From assembly GCF_002245215.1 (NCBI RefSeq), contig NZ_NPMR01000002.1:806001-870000 (forward strand): a stretch of 64,000 nucleotides of DNA, given 5' to 3'. Position 1 is the stretch's first letter; every line of letters starts with the position of its first letter. Position numbers and translations under genes: made by a program. This stretch comes from Microbacterium sp. Yaish 1 (GTDB lineage: Bacteria; Actinomycetota; Actinomycetes; Actinomycetales; Microbacteriaceae). The notes under the pieces are model-generated. The model searched no databases and was not told the DNA's origin. It was given only the letters and a program-made list of their open reading frames with translations. Shown here in pieces: positions 26,943-36,144 of this stretch.

Positions 26943-27935
26943 TCACCAGTGGGGGTGGATGTCGGCTCGGAGGAGCTCGTCGTAGACCTCCACGACCGCA
27001 TCCGAGAAGGCGGTCAGATCGGTGCCGTCGTCCAGCAGCGCCGCCGCGGCTGCGTTCGAGCGGGCCTGCTCGGTCGTCCGGGCTCCCGGGATGACGCTCG
27101 TGACGCCCGGTCGCGAGGCGATCCATGCGAGCGTCGCCGCCGGCAGGGTGATGCCTTCGGGAAGGGCGGCCGCAAGCCGTCGGGCTGCCTCGACTCCGGT
27201 CTCGAAATCCACCCCCGAGAAGGTCTCGCCGCGGTCGAAGGCCTCGCCGTTGCGGTTGTACGAACGGTGATCGTCGGCGGCGAACTCGGTCTGGGCCGTG
27301 TAGCGACCGCTCAACAGCCCCGACGCGAGAGGGACGCGCGCGAAGATCGCGACGTCGGCGGCCCGGGCCGCCGGGAGCACGTCGTCGAGCGGCTTCAACC
27401 GGAAGGGGTTGAGAATGATCTGGATGTTCGAGACGTTCGGCCGCGCGATCGCCGCGAGCGCCTGCGCCGTGGTCTCGACCGAGACGCCGTAGGCCGCGAT
27501 CGCTCCGTCTGCGACCAGTTCGTCGAGGGCGTCGTAGGTCGCGTCCGACTCGATGACGGCCGACGGCGGGCAGTGCAGCTGCACGAGGTCGAGCGTGTCG
27601 ACGCCGAGGTTGCGGCGCGACCGCGCCGTCCACGAGCGGAAGTTCTCGCGGGTGTAGTTCTCGGGCACCTGCGCCTCACGGCGCCCCATCTTGGTCGCGA
27701 CGGTGATGCCGTGCCCGGGACGGCCGGCGAGGAAACGGCCGATGGTCGTCTCGCTGCGGCCATCGCCGTAGACGTCGGCGGTGTCGAAGAGCGTCACGCC
27801 GGCATCGGCGGAGGCTGCCAGGACGGCCAGAGCCTGGTCGTCGTCGACCTCGCCCCAGTCGGCACCGAGCTGCCAGGTGCCGAGGCCGATGGCCGAGACG
27901 GAACGGGAGGTCGAAGCGAGGCTGCGCTGCTGCAT
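26943..27935 (-). CDS. Aldo/keto reductase
   Basis: 330 aa from the ATG of MQQRSLASTSRSVSAIGLGTWQLG; upstream in-frame codons are Arg/Pro-rich noise. NADPH-dependent oxidoreductase TIM barrel with the catalytic tetrad Asp and Tyr in TLFDTADVYGDGRSE, Lys in ITVATKMG and the His position in VQLHCPPS. The C-terminal cofactor site SVIPGARTTEQARSN is intact. Natural substrate unknown. TACGCT 6 nt upstream implies a leaderless transcript, starting just beyond the adhE terminator hairpin. Confidence 0.9.
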   Translation of the reverse strand: MQQRSLASTSRSVSAIGLGTWQLGADWGEVDDDQALAVLAASADAGVTLFDTADVYGDGRSETTIGRFLAGRPGHGITVATKMGRREAQVPENYTRENFRSWTARSRRNLGVDTLDLVQLHCPPSAVIESDATYDALDELVADGAIAAYGVSVETTAQALAAIARPNVSNIQIILNPFRLKPLDDVLPAARAADVAIFARVPLASGLLSGRYTAQTEFAADDHRSYNRNGEAFDRGETFSGVDFETGVEAARRLAAALPEGITLPAATLAWIASRPGVTSVIPGARTTEQARSNAAAAALLDDGTDLTAFSDAVVEVYDELLRADIHPHW

Positions 27936-27941
27936 GGCTAC

Positions 27942-27947
27942 AGCGTA
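27942..27947 (-). promoter_or_regulatory. -10 box TACGCT of leaderless aldo/keto reductase
   Basis: On the minus strand TACGCT, spacer GTAGCC, then ATG at 27935. Confidence 0.5.
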
Positions 27948-27948
27948 G

Positions 27949-27982
27949 GCGCAGGGCCGGACACCTCGGTCCGGCCCTGCGC
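27949..27982 (-). terminator. adhE terminator hairpin
   Basis: GCGCAGGGCCGGA and TCCGGCCCTGCGC make a perfect 13-bp stem over an 8-nt loop, 14 nt past the adhE stop and immediately before the next promoter. Confidence 0.75.
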
Positions 27983-27996
27983 TCCGCGGATCGTCG

Positions 27997-30741
27997 TCAG
28001 GCGCCGTGCGCCGCCTTCGCCTTCCCGCTGCTCTTCTTGACAGGTGCGGTGGGGGCCTCCGCACCGACGGGAGCCGGCGGGCGGGCGGCGTCCGCGGCGG
28101 CGACGGCCGCGGCACGGGTGGCGCGCACCTCGGCGAACGACGTGCCGTAGTACGCGGCTTCCATGAGCGTCTTCATGTCGTCGATCATCGGCATCCGCGG
28201 GTTCGCGGGGGCGCACTGGTCCTCGTACGCGGCCATCGCGAGGCTGTGCAGGTTGTCGAGGAAGCGGGCCTCGTCGACGCCTTGCGCCTGGAACGAGCGC
28301 TCGATCCCAACGCGATCACGCAGTTCCTCCACCGCGCGTGCGTAGCTCTCGACGCCCTCCTCCGGAGTCGCCGCGGGCAGCCCCAGGTGCTGAGCGATCT
28401 GCTGGAAACGCTCGGGGGCGATGTACCGCTCGTACTTGGGCCAGCTCGTGAGCTTCGTCGGGACGGTGCCGTTGTAGCGGATCACGTGCGGGAGGTAGAC
28501 CGCGTTGGTGCGGCCGTGCACGAGCTTGTATGTGGCGCCGGTGACGTGTGCCATCGCGTGCACGATCCCGAGGAACGCGTTGCCGAAGGCCATGCCCGCG
28601 ATGGAGGCGGCGTTGTGCATCTTCTCGCGAGCCTTCCGATCGGCGCTGTCGGTCGAGCCCGGCTGGGCCTTCGTGCTGCGCTCGATGTTCTCGAAGATGA
28701 GCTTGATCGCGTGCAGGCAGAGCCCGTCGGTGTAGTCGTTCGCGTACACCGACACGTAGGCCTCGGTGGCGTGCGTCAGAGCGTCGAAACCGGCGTCGGC
28801 CACGAGGAAGCCCGGAAGGACGCGCGTCAGCTCGGGATCGATGATGGCGACGGACGGTGTCAGCGCGTAGTCGGCCAGCGGGTACTTCATCCCGGTGGCG
28901 TCGTCGGTGATGACGGCGAAGGGAGTCATCTCCGAGCCCGTCCCCGACGTCGTCGGAACGCACACCAGCTTGGCCTTCTTGCCCATCTCGGGGAAGGTGA
29001 AGGCGCGCTTGCGCACGTCGAAGAACTTCTCGCGCATGTCGGAGAACTCGATCTCGGGGTTCTCGTACAGCAGCCACATGACCTTCGCGGCATCCATGGG
29101 CGAGCCGCCACCGAGCGCGATGATCGTGTCGGGCTGGAACTGGCGCAGCTGCTCGGCGCCCGCCACCACCTCCGACACCTTGGGCTCGGGGCGCACCTGG
29201 TTCAGCAGCTGGACCTGCACCCGGTTCTCACGTCGGTTCAGGACATCGGTGATGCGGTCGACGTAGCCGAGCGAGGTCATGGTCTCGTCGGTGATGATGC
29301 TGACGCGTTCCACCCCTCGCATGTCGGCGAGGTAGCGGATCGCGTGCGGCTCGAAGTAGGTCTTCGCCGGGATCTTGAACCACTGCAGGTTGTTGTTGCG
29401 CCGTCCGACGCGCTTGACGTTCACGAGGTTCACCGCCGAGACGTTGTTGGAGACGGAGTTGTGACCGTACGAGCCGCAGCCGAGGGTCAGCGAGGGCAGG
29501 AAGGCGTTGTAGATGTCGCCGATGCCGCCGAGAGCCGACGGCGAGTTCTCGATGATGCGGACCGCCTTGACGACCTCCGCGAAGCGGGCGATCACCGCCG
29601 CGTCGTTCGAGTGGATCGCGCCGGAGTGACCGAGCCCGTCGAACGCCACCATCTGCCTCGAGAGTTCGATTCCCTCGTCCGGAGTCTCGGCACGGAGCAC
29701 GGCGAGGACGGGGGCGAGCTTCTCGCGCGTGAGCGGCTCGTGCGGGCCGACGCCCGAGACGTCTGCCAGGAGGATGGACGTGCCCGCGGGCACCGAGAAG
29801 CCCGCCTGCTCGGCGATCCAGACCGGCGACTGGCCGACCACCCGCGCGTTGAGCTTCGCGTCGGCGCAGTTGGCGCTGTCGGCGGTCACCCCGAAGATGA
29901 ACTCCTCGAGCATCGCCTTCTCCTCGCCACTCACCCGGTACGCGTGCAGGCGGGTGAACTCCTCGAGCGCCTCTTCCGCGATGGGTTCGTCGAGGACGAC
30001 GGCCTGCTCGCTCGCGCAGACCATGCCCATGTCGAACGACTTCGAGAGCACGATGTCGTTGACGGCGCGGCCGACGTCGGCGGTGCGTTCGATGAAGGCG
30101 GGAACGTTGCCCGCGCCGACGCCGAGCGCGGGCTTGCCGCACGAGTAGGCGGCGCGCACCATGGCGTTGCCGCCGGTGGCGAGGATGAGGGCGACGCCCG
30201 GGTGGTTCATCAGCTGGCCGGATGCCTCCATCGACGGCTCTTCGATCCACTGGATGCAGTCGGCGGGCGCGCCGGCCGCCACGGCGGCCTCGCGGACGAT
30301 GCGGGCGGCCTCCGACGAGCAGCGCTGCGCCGAGGGGTGGAAGCCGAAGACGATCGGGTTGCGGGTCTTGAGCGCGATGAGCGACTTGAAGATGGCAGTG
30401 GAGGTCGGGTTGGTCACCGGGGTCAGCGCGCAGATCACTCCGACCGGATCGGCGATCTCGGTGATCCCCGTGAGCTCGTCGTGAGCGATGACGCCGACGG
30501 TCTTCTGATCGATGATCGAGTGCGTGACGTGTTCGCAGGCGAACATGTTCTTCACGGCCTTGTCCTCGAAGAGGCCGCGCCCGGTCTCCTCGACCGCCAT
30601 GACGGCGAGCTCGCCGTGGTGATGCAGCGCCGCCACCGATGCCTTGCGGACGATGTGGTCGATCTGTTCCTGGGTGAAGTGCGCGTACTCGTCGAGGGCA
30701 CGCTGTGCCCGGGTGACGAGGGCGTCGACGGCGATGGACAT
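27997..30741 (-). CDS. adhE: Bifunctional acetaldehyde-CoA/alcohol dehydrogenase
   Basis: 914 aa from the ATG of [16 protein letters not shown], after GGGAAGG. The N-terminal aldehyde dehydrogenase (about 1-440) reduces acetyl-CoA to acetaldehyde, with the catalytic Cys in [14 protein letters not shown]. The C-terminal iron-dependent alcohol dehydrogenase (about 470-870) makes ethanol; it has [26 protein letters not shown] and the His ligands in [27 protein letters not shown]. The C-terminus is a Lys/Ala/Pro-rich tail. It allows NADH disposal during oxygen limitation; family members form spirosomes. The promoter carries a GntR/FadR-like palindrome at 30830-30844. Confidence 0.95.
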   Translation of the reverse strand: MSIAVDALVTRAQRALDEYAHFTQEQIDHIVRKASVAALHHHGELAVMAVEETGRGLFEDKAVKNMFACEHVTHSIIDQKTVGVIAHDELTGITEIADPVGVICALTPVTNPTSTAIFKSLIALKTRNPIVFGFHPSAQRCSSEAARIVREAAVAAGAPADCIQWIEEPSMEASGQLMNHPGVALILATGGNAMVRAAYSCGKPALGVGAGNVPAFIERTADVGRAVNDIVLSKSFDMGMVCASEQAVVLDEPIAEEALEEFTRLHAYRVSGEEKAMLEEFIFGVTADSANCADAKLNARVVGQSPVWIAEQAGFSVPAGTSILLADVSGVGPHEPLTREKLAPVLAVLRAETPDEGIELSRQMVAFDGLGHSGAIHSNDAAVIARFAEVVKAVRIIENSPSALGGIGDIYNAFLPSLTLGCGSYGHNSVSNNVSAVNLVNVKRVGRRNNNLQWFKIPAKTYFEPHAIRYLADMRGVERVSIITDETMTSLGYVDRITDVLNRRENRVQVQLLNQVRPEPKVSEVVAGAEQLRQFQPDTIIALGGGSPMDAAKVMWLLYENPEIEFSDMREKFFDVRKRAFTFPEMGKKAKLVCVPTTSGTGSEMTPFAVITDDATGMKYPLADYALTPSVAIIDPELTRVLPGFLVADAGFDALTHATEAYVSVYANDYTDGLCLHAIKLIFENIERSTKAQPGSTDSADRKAREKMHNAASIAGMAFGNAFLGIVHAMAHVTGATYKLVHGRTNAVYLPHVIRYNGTVPTKLTSWPKYERYIAPERFQQIAQHLGLPAATPEEGVESYARAVEELRDRVGIERSFQAQGVDEARFLDNLHSLAMAAYEDQCAPANPRMPMIDDMKTLMEAAYYGTSFAEVRATRAAAVAAADAARPPAPVGAEAPTAPVKKSSGKAKAAHGA

Positions 30742-30829
30742 CGTGAGCCTTCCCGGCGCGGACGGTCGCCGCGTCTGTGTCCGAATCCGGGATGGAGGGA
30801 CCTCGACCCCGTGTTCCCAGTGTGATCCC

Positions 30830-30844
30830 TGTGGTCTGACCACA
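30830..30844. promoter_or_regulatory. GntR/FadR-type operator candidate upstream of adhE
   Basis: TGTGGTCTGACCACA is a perfect 7+1+7 palindrome containing TGGTCTGACCA, the TGGTNNNACCA pattern bound by FadR/LldR/PdhR-type GntR regulators. It lies about 90 nt upstream of the adhE ATG in the divergent adhE-nrdI interval. The regulator gene is not in the window. Confidence 0.55.
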
Positions 30845-30931
30845 CCGCGCGCCGGGCCGGAACAAATCGGATGCGGGTTTTCCCGCTCCCCCGCATCGCA
30901 TCGGGCGCCATCGCGGCGCAAGACTGGCCCG

Positions 30932-31378
30932 GTGGCGCAACTCCCGGTCTACTTCTTCTCCTCGACCTCGAACCTGATCCGCCGCTTCGCGCGGAGCCTT
31001 CACGACGCGGACGGGCGGCCGGTGCGCGACCTCTCCGAGCGGACCGTTCGTACGAGCGAGGCACCGGGACCATGGATCCTGCTGACACCGTCGTACAAGG
31101 CGGGCAACGACGCTCACGCGACCCTGCCGGCGGCCGTCCGCGCCTTCCTGCGCTCGCCCGTGAACCGCCGGCGGCTCGTCGGGATCATCGGCTCCGGCAA
31201 CCGCAACTTCGGCGAGCACTACCAGGCGGCGGCACGCGAGCTCGCCCGGGCGTCGGGGCGGCCGGTCGTGTTCGAGTTCGAGCTCGCGGGCACCCCGGAG
31301 GACGTGCTGGCGTGCGCGCGGATCCTCGCCGCTTTCGACACGCGCTTCGGGAACGGTCCCCCCGCGCACCATCCGTGA
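30932..31378 (+). CDS. nrdI: NrdI-like flavodoxin
   Basis: 148 aa from GTG (VAQLPVYFFSSTSNLIRRFARSL), the family start; the open frame extends upstream without coding character. NrdI is a flavodoxin that supplies the oxidant for the dimanganese-tyrosyl radical of class Ib ribonucleotide reductase. The phosphate-binding loop FFSSTSN, PSYKAGNDAHATLP and the GIIGSGNRNFGEHY flavin region are visible. It usually lies in a nrdHIEF operon, but none of nrdH, nrdE or nrdF is adjacent, so it is an orphan here. AAGACT 6 nt before the GTG may be its -10. Confidence 0.82.
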   Translation: MAQLPVYFFSSTSNLIRRFARSLHDADGRPVRDLSERTVRTSEAPGPWILLTPSYKAGNDAHATLPAAVRAFLRSPVNRRRLVGIIGSGNRNFGEHYQAAARELARASGRPVVFEFELAGTPEDVLACARILAAFDTRFGNGPPAHHP

Positions 31379-31687
31379 GTCGTATCGCGTCTTTCGATGA
31401 CATTGCACGACGCATCGCCCCACAGGCGCCCGAAATCGCGTAGCATTCGAGAGTCGGTGCGTCACGGCGCGCCTCTCCGTCGGTCCACTCCGACGTGCAC
31501 TTCGTTTCATTCCGCCGTCGATCTCACGCACCGGGCCGTGCTCTCGGCCCCGCGACCGCACCTATCTGGACCGGTCGCCCACACCGGCGAGTGTCTGCTC
31601 GCCCCCACACACTCCGCAGCGGCTCAGCCGCAGCGGTATCCGGATCATCACAGCGGTGGTCCCAGAACACAGAAGGAAAATGACGAC
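31379..31687 (+). promoter_or_regulatory. cspA promoter and long 5' untranslated region
   Basis: This interval of about 309 bases holds no convincing gene. TAGCAT at 31442-31447 is the best -10 candidate, implying a leader of about 235 nt before the cold-shock ATG. Long structured leaders are a known feature of csp mRNAs, where they act as thermosensors. The only open frame through it is an N-terminal extension of CspA with no coding character. Confidence 0.4.
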
Positions 31688-31891
31688 ATGGCCACTGGCA
31701 CCGTCAAATGGTTCAACTCGGAGAAGGGGTTCGGCTTCATCGCTCCGGACGACGGCACCGCGGACGTGTTCGCGCACTTCAGCGCCATCGCCGGCACTGG
31801 ACACCGCAACCTGTTCGAGAACCAGAAGGTCGAGTTCGACGTGGAGCAGGGCCAGAAGGGCCTGCAGGCGACGAACATCCGCGCTCTCTGA
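31688..31891 (+). CDS. cspA: Cold-shock protein
   Basis: 67 aa, ATG behind AGAAGGAAAA. A single OB-fold cold-shock domain: [20 protein letters not shown] with RNP1 (KGFGFI) and RNP2 (VFAHF). It binds single-stranded RNA/DNA and melts secondary structure; actinobacterial CspA of this length is often highly expressed at all temperatures. Monocistronic between its long leader and a strong terminator. Expression control probably lies in the 5' leader. Confidence 0.95.
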   Translation: MATGTVKWFNSEKGFGFIAPDDGTADVFAHFSAIAGTGHRNLFENQKVEFDVEQGQKGLQATNIRAL

Positions 31892-31905
31892 GCGTTCGAC
31901 GCAGT

Positions 31906-31937
31906 GAAGGGGTCGGTCCGATCGGACCGGCCCCTTC
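31906..31937. terminator. cspA terminator hairpin
   Basis: A 32-nt near-perfect inverted repeat (GAAGGGGTCGGTCCG paired with CGGACCGGCCCCTTC, one wobble pair), followed by CGCGTTTC. It stands before the convergent membrane-protein gene. Confidence 0.75.
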
Positions 31938-31944
31938 CGCGTTT

Positions 31945-33243
31945 CTAGCGGGCGCCGGTACCCGCGGGCAGATCGACGCGACGCGCGACAGCGGCCACGA
32001 GGGACTCGAGAGGCCCGCGGCCTCGGCTGAGAGCCCACGCGGTGCACGCGGCGAGGAGGACCCCGACGCACCCGACCCAGAACCAGCCGCTGACGGCGGG
32101 GTCGCCGTCCCACGATGTGAGACCCGGCGCGAGCGCGAGCGGCGAGATCAGGACGGCGAAGGAGACGACGTGCGCCGTGTACGCCGTGAGGGGCATCGAT
32201 CCGACGGCGGCCAGCGGCACGAGCAGCGCCCGCAGCGGACGCGCGGCGAGCAGGCACGCGCCGACGACGGCGAAGGCGAATCCGCCCGACCCGATGATCT
32301 CCCACGTCCCGCCGGAGTGCGGCGACACACCCCACGCCTGAGACAGCGCGGCGCCCAGATCGACCTCGCTCAGCCGTTCGAGATAGCCGCGCGCGTCGGG
32401 ACGCATCGACGAGGACGATCCCGGCAACAGCGACGACACCCCCGATGACGACAGCGCGGATGACGACGAGACGCTCCCCCATCCCGAGAGCCACCCGCGA
32501 ACCGTCCCGTTGAACGCATCGCCCAGACCGTAGCCGAAGGCGGCGAGCCCGACTCCCGATCCGAACAGCACCGCCGCGGTCCGCACGCGATCGAGTCGCA
32601 GTCGCCCGAGCGCCATCCCGGCGAGCACCAGAGGCAGCCACACGGTCAGCGGGTACGAGCCGCTGATGAGGAAGTCGACGGCGGTGCCGCCGATTCCCTG
32701 GGGGACGCCGGTGCCCGACAGCGTCACCGCACGCAGGAGCGCGACGACGGTCGGCCCCGCCACGGCGATCGCGACCGCGGTGAGCGCGAGGGTGCGGCGA
32801 CGGAGTCCCAGGAACGGAATGAGGATCAGGAAGAGGATCCCGTAGATGGGCAGGATGACGGCGATCCCGCTGCCGAGCATCTCCAGCGCCAGGCCGAGGG
32901 CGAGAACGACGAGAGCGCGGCCGGCCATACGCAGACGCGCGGACCGCAGCGCTTCTCCCCGGGGGAGCCGCCCGCGTCCGGTCGCGAGGGCGACGGAGAT
33001 GCCGGCGACCACGGCGAAGAGGATGGAAGATCGCCCCTGGACGATCGCGGCGAGGTCGGGCCCGTCGGGACCGGCGACCATCCACACGATCCCGACATGC
33101 GCGCCGATCATGCCGAAGATCGCGAGGCCGCGCGCGACGTCGACGCCCATGAGACGGGGCGGCCGACCGAAGTCGCGCCACCGGTCCCGCAGACGGTTGG
33201 TCTTCGGATTCTCGGCGAGTCGAACGATCGGGGTGGGCGGCAT
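31945..33243 (-). CDS. Polytopic membrane protein, DUF418/heparan-glucosaminide acyltransferase-like (paralogue A)
   Basis: 432 aa from the ATG of MPPTPIVRLAENPKTNRL; a GTG two codons earlier is possible. It opens with LMGVDVARGLAIFGMIGAHVGIVW, the conserved first helix of the DUF1624/DUF418 group, and has about ten transmembrane helices, ending with SMPLTAYTAHVVSFAVL and WFWVGCVGVLLAACTAWAL. A Ser-rich loop lies in the middle. Related proteins acylate cell-envelope sugars or are uncharacterised; the substrate here is unknown. A paralogue (B) lies 1.7 kb away at 34920, with the same opening (RVVGLDLFRTIAVFGMLVAHVG) and ending. Confidence 0.78.
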   Translation of the reverse strand: MPPTPIVRLAENPKTNRLRDRWRDFGRPPRLMGVDVARGLAIFGMIGAHVGIVWMVAGPDGPDLAAIVQGRSSILFAVVAGISVALATGRGRLPRGEALRSARLRMAGRALVVLALGLALEMLGSGIAVILPIYGILFLILIPFLGLRRRTLALTAVAIAVAGPTVVALLRAVTLSGTGVPQGIGGTAVDFLISGSYPLTVWLPLVLAGMALGRLRLDRVRTAAVLFGSGVGLAAFGYGLGDAFNGTVRGWLSGWGSVSSSSALSSSGVSSLLPGSSSSMRPDARGYLERLSEVDLGAALSQAWGVSPHSGGTWEIIGSGGFAFAVVGACLLAARPLRALLVPLAAVGSMPLTAYTAHVVSFAVLISPLALAPGLTSWDGDPAVSGWFWVGCVGVLLAACTAWALSRGRGPLESLVAAVARRVDLPAGTGAR

Positions 33244-33350
33244 GGACACGACAGGCTCTCCTCGGCGATGGTCCGGACGGCGGACGGGCACGTCCGGCGT
33301 CTGCCGGCGGAAGGCCCGCCCCGACCGTAGGGCGATGCCATGTGCGCGGA

Positions 33351-34112
33351 TTAAGTGCGCGCTGCGTACCGGACGAGGCGCGGATCCACCACGCCGGGCC
33401 GATCGATCCACGCCCGCACGATGTCGGCGACGGTCGCGGGAGAGGACAACGGCCACGAGTGGCCCGCGCGAGGCACGAAGGCCGCTTCGGACTCGAGCCC
33501 GGCCTCCGTCATCCGCCTCGCGAGCATGACGGCCGAGCGCCGGCAGTGCGCCGATTCGCGCTGTCCCGCCAGCGCGAGAACGCGGGCCGACGCCAGCTCC
33601 CCTCCGTCGAGCGACACGCCCGCGAGCACCTGTCGGCTGAGCCGTGAGTAGTCCCCGATCCTCACCGGCCCCGTAGACGCCAGATGCGCACGACGCACGT
33701 CGTCGGGCAGACGCATGCCCCGGGCGAGCAGCCGGTGCGTGAGCGGCATCGCCATGACGGGCCAGCTCATCACGTCGAGAACCCGCTCCCACCACGGCAC
33801 CGGCGACGTGCTGATCCCCGTGAGCACGGCGGCATCGACCATGGCGGGATGCCGCGCGATCACGCGCAGCGCGACGTCGGCCCCCAACGAGAACCCCACG
33901 ACATGCACGCGGTCCAGGCCGCGCTCGCGCAGTGCTCCCGCCACATCATCCGCGGCGTCGTCCATCGTCGTCCACCGCCGATGGCGCTGCGCGCCGTGGG
34001 CGGGCAGATCGAGAGCGAGCACGGGCCCCTCGTCTCCGAGGAGGCTCATGTGCGGCGTCCACGACACCGCGGCGAGTCCGCCGCCGTGGAGGAAGACGAT
34101 CGGGGTCTGCAT
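33351..34112 (-). CDS. Alpha/beta hydrolase
   Basis: 253 aa from the ATG of MQTPIVFLHGGG. The fold markers are the oxyanion HGGGLAAVSW, nucleophile elbow VGFSLGADVAL (GxSxG, Ser in GFSLG) and catalytic His in PRAGHSWPLSSP. No signal peptide, so a cytoplasmic esterase or lipase-like enzyme of unknown substrate. A TATCGT box 6 nt before the ATG points to a leaderless transcript, divergent from the DUF998 gene across 91 nt. The upstream in-frame extension to 34241 crosses that promoter and is rejected. Confidence 0.85.
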   Translation of the reverse strand: MQTPIVFLHGGGLAAVSWTPHMSLLGDEGPVLALDLPAHGAQRHRRWTTMDDAADDVAGALRERGLDRVHVVGFSLGADVALRVIARHPAMVDAAVLTGISTSPVPWWERVLDVMSWPVMAMPLTHRLLARGMRLPDDVRRAHLASTGPVRIGDYSRLSRQVLAGVSLDGGELASARVLALAGQRESAHCRRSAVMLARRMTEAGLESEAAFVPRAGHSWPLSSPATVADIVRAWIDRPGVVDPRLVRYAART

Positions 34113-34118
34113 GACGTC

Positions 34119-34124
34119 ACGATA
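34119..34124 (-). promoter_or_regulatory. -10 box TATCGT of leaderless hydrolase gene
   Basis: On the minus strand TATCGT, spacer GACGTC, ATG at 34112. Confidence 0.5.
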
Positions 34125-34190
34125 GAGCTGGTGTCCGCGAGCCCGCTCGGCTCGCGACCCGATGCTTATCCGCGCCATATCCCCTCGGCC

Positions 34191-34196
34191 TAGCCT
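34191..34196 (+). promoter_or_regulatory. -10 box TAGCCT of leaderless DUF998 gene
   Basis: TAGCCT, 7-nt spacer CCGACGC, then GTG at 34204; this decides the start over the upstream in-frame ATG at 34162. Confidence 0.5.
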
Positions 34197-34203
34197 CCGA
34201 CGC

Positions 34204-34923
34204 GTGCGCGCGCCGACCACGACCGACACCATCGCCCGCATCCTGTTCGTCTGCGCGGCCGTCGCGTACTCGGGCGTGGTCTGGGAGGCCCTCGCCGGCT
34301 ACCCCCTCGACCCGTCCCGCGCGTATCTGTCCGAGCTCGCAGCCGAGAATCAGCCGACGAGCCCGATCTTCCGCGGCCTCGACGCACTGACCGGCGTGCT
34401 CGTCCTGGTCGCCGTGGCGCTGACTCGCGCGCGCTGGGCCTCGGCGGCGGCGAGCGCCACGGTGCGATGGTCGGCGATGCTGCTCGGAGCTTTCGCGGCT
34501 CTCACCGTCGCCGACTCCCTCGTGCCTCTGGCCTGTGCCGGTTCAGCGGATGCCACCTGCGCCGCTGCCGATGCGGCGGGTACCCTCGGGTTCGCCCACC
34601 AGGTGCACGCCGTGACGAGTTCGAGCGCGCTCGCCGCGGCGACCGCGTCCGCGGTACTCCTCGCGCTCGCGACCGGGGCGCGAGGCACGACGGACGACGG
34701 CGCCCTCCCCGCTCGGAGCGTCCTGCGCGCCGGCCTGCGTATCGGGGTCGTCGTCTTCGTCACGACGACGATCGGAGTCAGTCTCCTGGCCGTCATCGGG
34801 GCGAGCACGGGCACCCTGCCCGACGGGGGCGGCTATCTCCAACGAGCGCAGGTGGTCCTCCTGAGCTTCTACATCGGCGCATTCCCCGCGGTGGTGGGCA
34901 CGGTCGCCCGGGGGCGGGGATGA
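34204..34923 (+). CDS. DUF998-family membrane protein
   Basis: 239 aa, GTG start. About six transmembrane helices: ILFVCAAVAYSGVVWEAL, GLDALTGVLVLVAVALT, WSAMLLGAFAALTVADSL, HAVTSSSALAAATASAVLLAL, GLRIGVVVFVTTTIGVSLLAVIG and AQVVLLSFYIGAFPAVVG. The DUF998 hallmark is the first loop with YLSELAAENQPTSPIFRGLD. Function of the family is unknown. Its stop overlaps the start of the next gene (ATGA), so both are co-translated, suggesting a joint envelope role with paralogue B of the acyltransferase-like proteins. Confidence 0.8.
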   Translation: MRAPTTTDTIARILFVCAAVAYSGVVWEALAGYPLDPSRAYLSELAAENQPTSPIFRGLDALTGVLVLVAVALTRARWASAAASATVRWSAMLLGAFAALTVADSLVPLACAGSADATCAAADAAGTLGFAHQVHAVTSSSALAAATASAVLLALATGARGTTDDGALPARSVLRAGLRIGVVVFVTTTIGVSLLAVIGASTGTLPDGGGYLQRAQVVLLSFYIGAFPAVVGTVARGRG

Positions 34924-36144
34924 CGTCCGCGGCGGCCGCGGCTCACACCCGGCGTGTGGTCGGACTCGATCTCTTCCGCACCATCGCCGTCTTCGGGATG
35001 CTGGTGGCGCACGTCGGCCCCGCCGCCTGGACGGCGGGCGAGGGATGGGGCACCGTTCACATCGGCTGGGAACTCTTCCACTCGAGGATGCCGGCCATGT
35101 TCGCCTTCGCTGCAGGAGTCTCCCTCACCCTCGGATCGCCGACGGCCCCGGGCCGGGCCACGCCCGAGACAGCACCGACGGTCATCCGGGCTGCCCTCCT
35201 GGCCGTCTGCGGAGCAGCGCTGGCAGCGCTCGGCACGCCTGTCGCGGTCATCCTCACCTTGTTCTCGGTGTGGTTTCTGCTGGTGCTCCCGTTCCGGCGC
35301 TGCAGCCCCCGGGCACTCGTGGTCGCAGCGGCTGTGTGGGCCCTCGTCGGCCCGCCGCTCTCCGTGCTGCTCCGCCGCATGATCGGCAGCGAACCCGGCT
35401 TCGCGTGGTCGGCGCTGGTCGCGGGTGACTACCCCGCGCTGACCTGGATGCCCTTCGTCCTCGCCGGGTTCGCCGTGGGCCGGCTCGATCTGACGCGGCG
35501 GACCGTGCGTCGAACGCTCGCCGTCGTCGGCACGCTGCTCACCGCCCTCGCCTATGGCGGCGGGGGTGCGTTCCTCGCCCTCGGCGGTGTCGACGCGCTC
35601 GCCGCGGCCCGAGGAGTCACCGGGGGCGGTCCCGCCGCCGCCGCGGAGGTCGCCCGGGTGTTCTACGGCGAAAGCGGTGTCACCGACACGAGCAGCCTGC
35701 TGTGGCTGCTCGTACCGGCGCCGCACTCGGGCAGCTGGGCAGACGTCGCGGGGTGCCTCGGCGTCTGCGCACTCTTGCTGTCGGTGTGTCTCACCGCCGG
35801 AGAAGCCGCCCAGCGCGCCCTGGGCTCACCCCGAGTCATTCCGCGCCTCGCCGGGATCGTGACCTCAGCGCTCGCCCCCCCCCGGCGCGATGGTGCTGTC
35901 CGTCTACGCGGCGCACATCGTCGCGATGGCGCTCATCACCGCGGTGACGGGGCATTCCTTCGGTCCCGCGCAGAGCGTCGGCACGCTCGCGGCGTTCACG
36001 GTGGGACTGACCGCCGCGGCCGTGGTGTGGTCGAGATTCGCGCCTCGCGGCCCCCTCGAATGGGTGCTCGGGCGCGCGACGCTCCTCACCGTACGAACGG
36101 GAAGGCGAGTGTCTGCCGGATGGTCGCGCCCGTCGCGACCATGA
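34920..36144 (+). pseudogene. DUF418/acyltransferase-like membrane protein (paralogue B), frame broken at a C9 tract
   Basis: The frame starts at the ATG overlapping the DUF998 stop and encodes RVVGLDLFRTIAVFGMLVAHVGPAAW and about nine more helices. At the run of nine C (35875-35883) it turns into Arg/His-rich noise, while the +1 frame resumes the expected ending GAMVLSVYAAHIVAMALITAV, with a final helix, and stops at 36144. Eight C would restore one ORF of about 408 codons. Either the gene is inactivated, it switches by slipped-strand errors at the tract, or the tract was miscounted in sequencing. The end overlaps lysX by 59 nt. The family may acylate envelope sugars; substrate unknown. Confidence 0.72.

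Noticed and set aside
28006..30825. A 939-codon open frame on the plus strand, antisense to adhE
   Set aside because: Rich in Arg/His/Gly with no domain; it is the high-GC shadow of the well-recognised AdhE.
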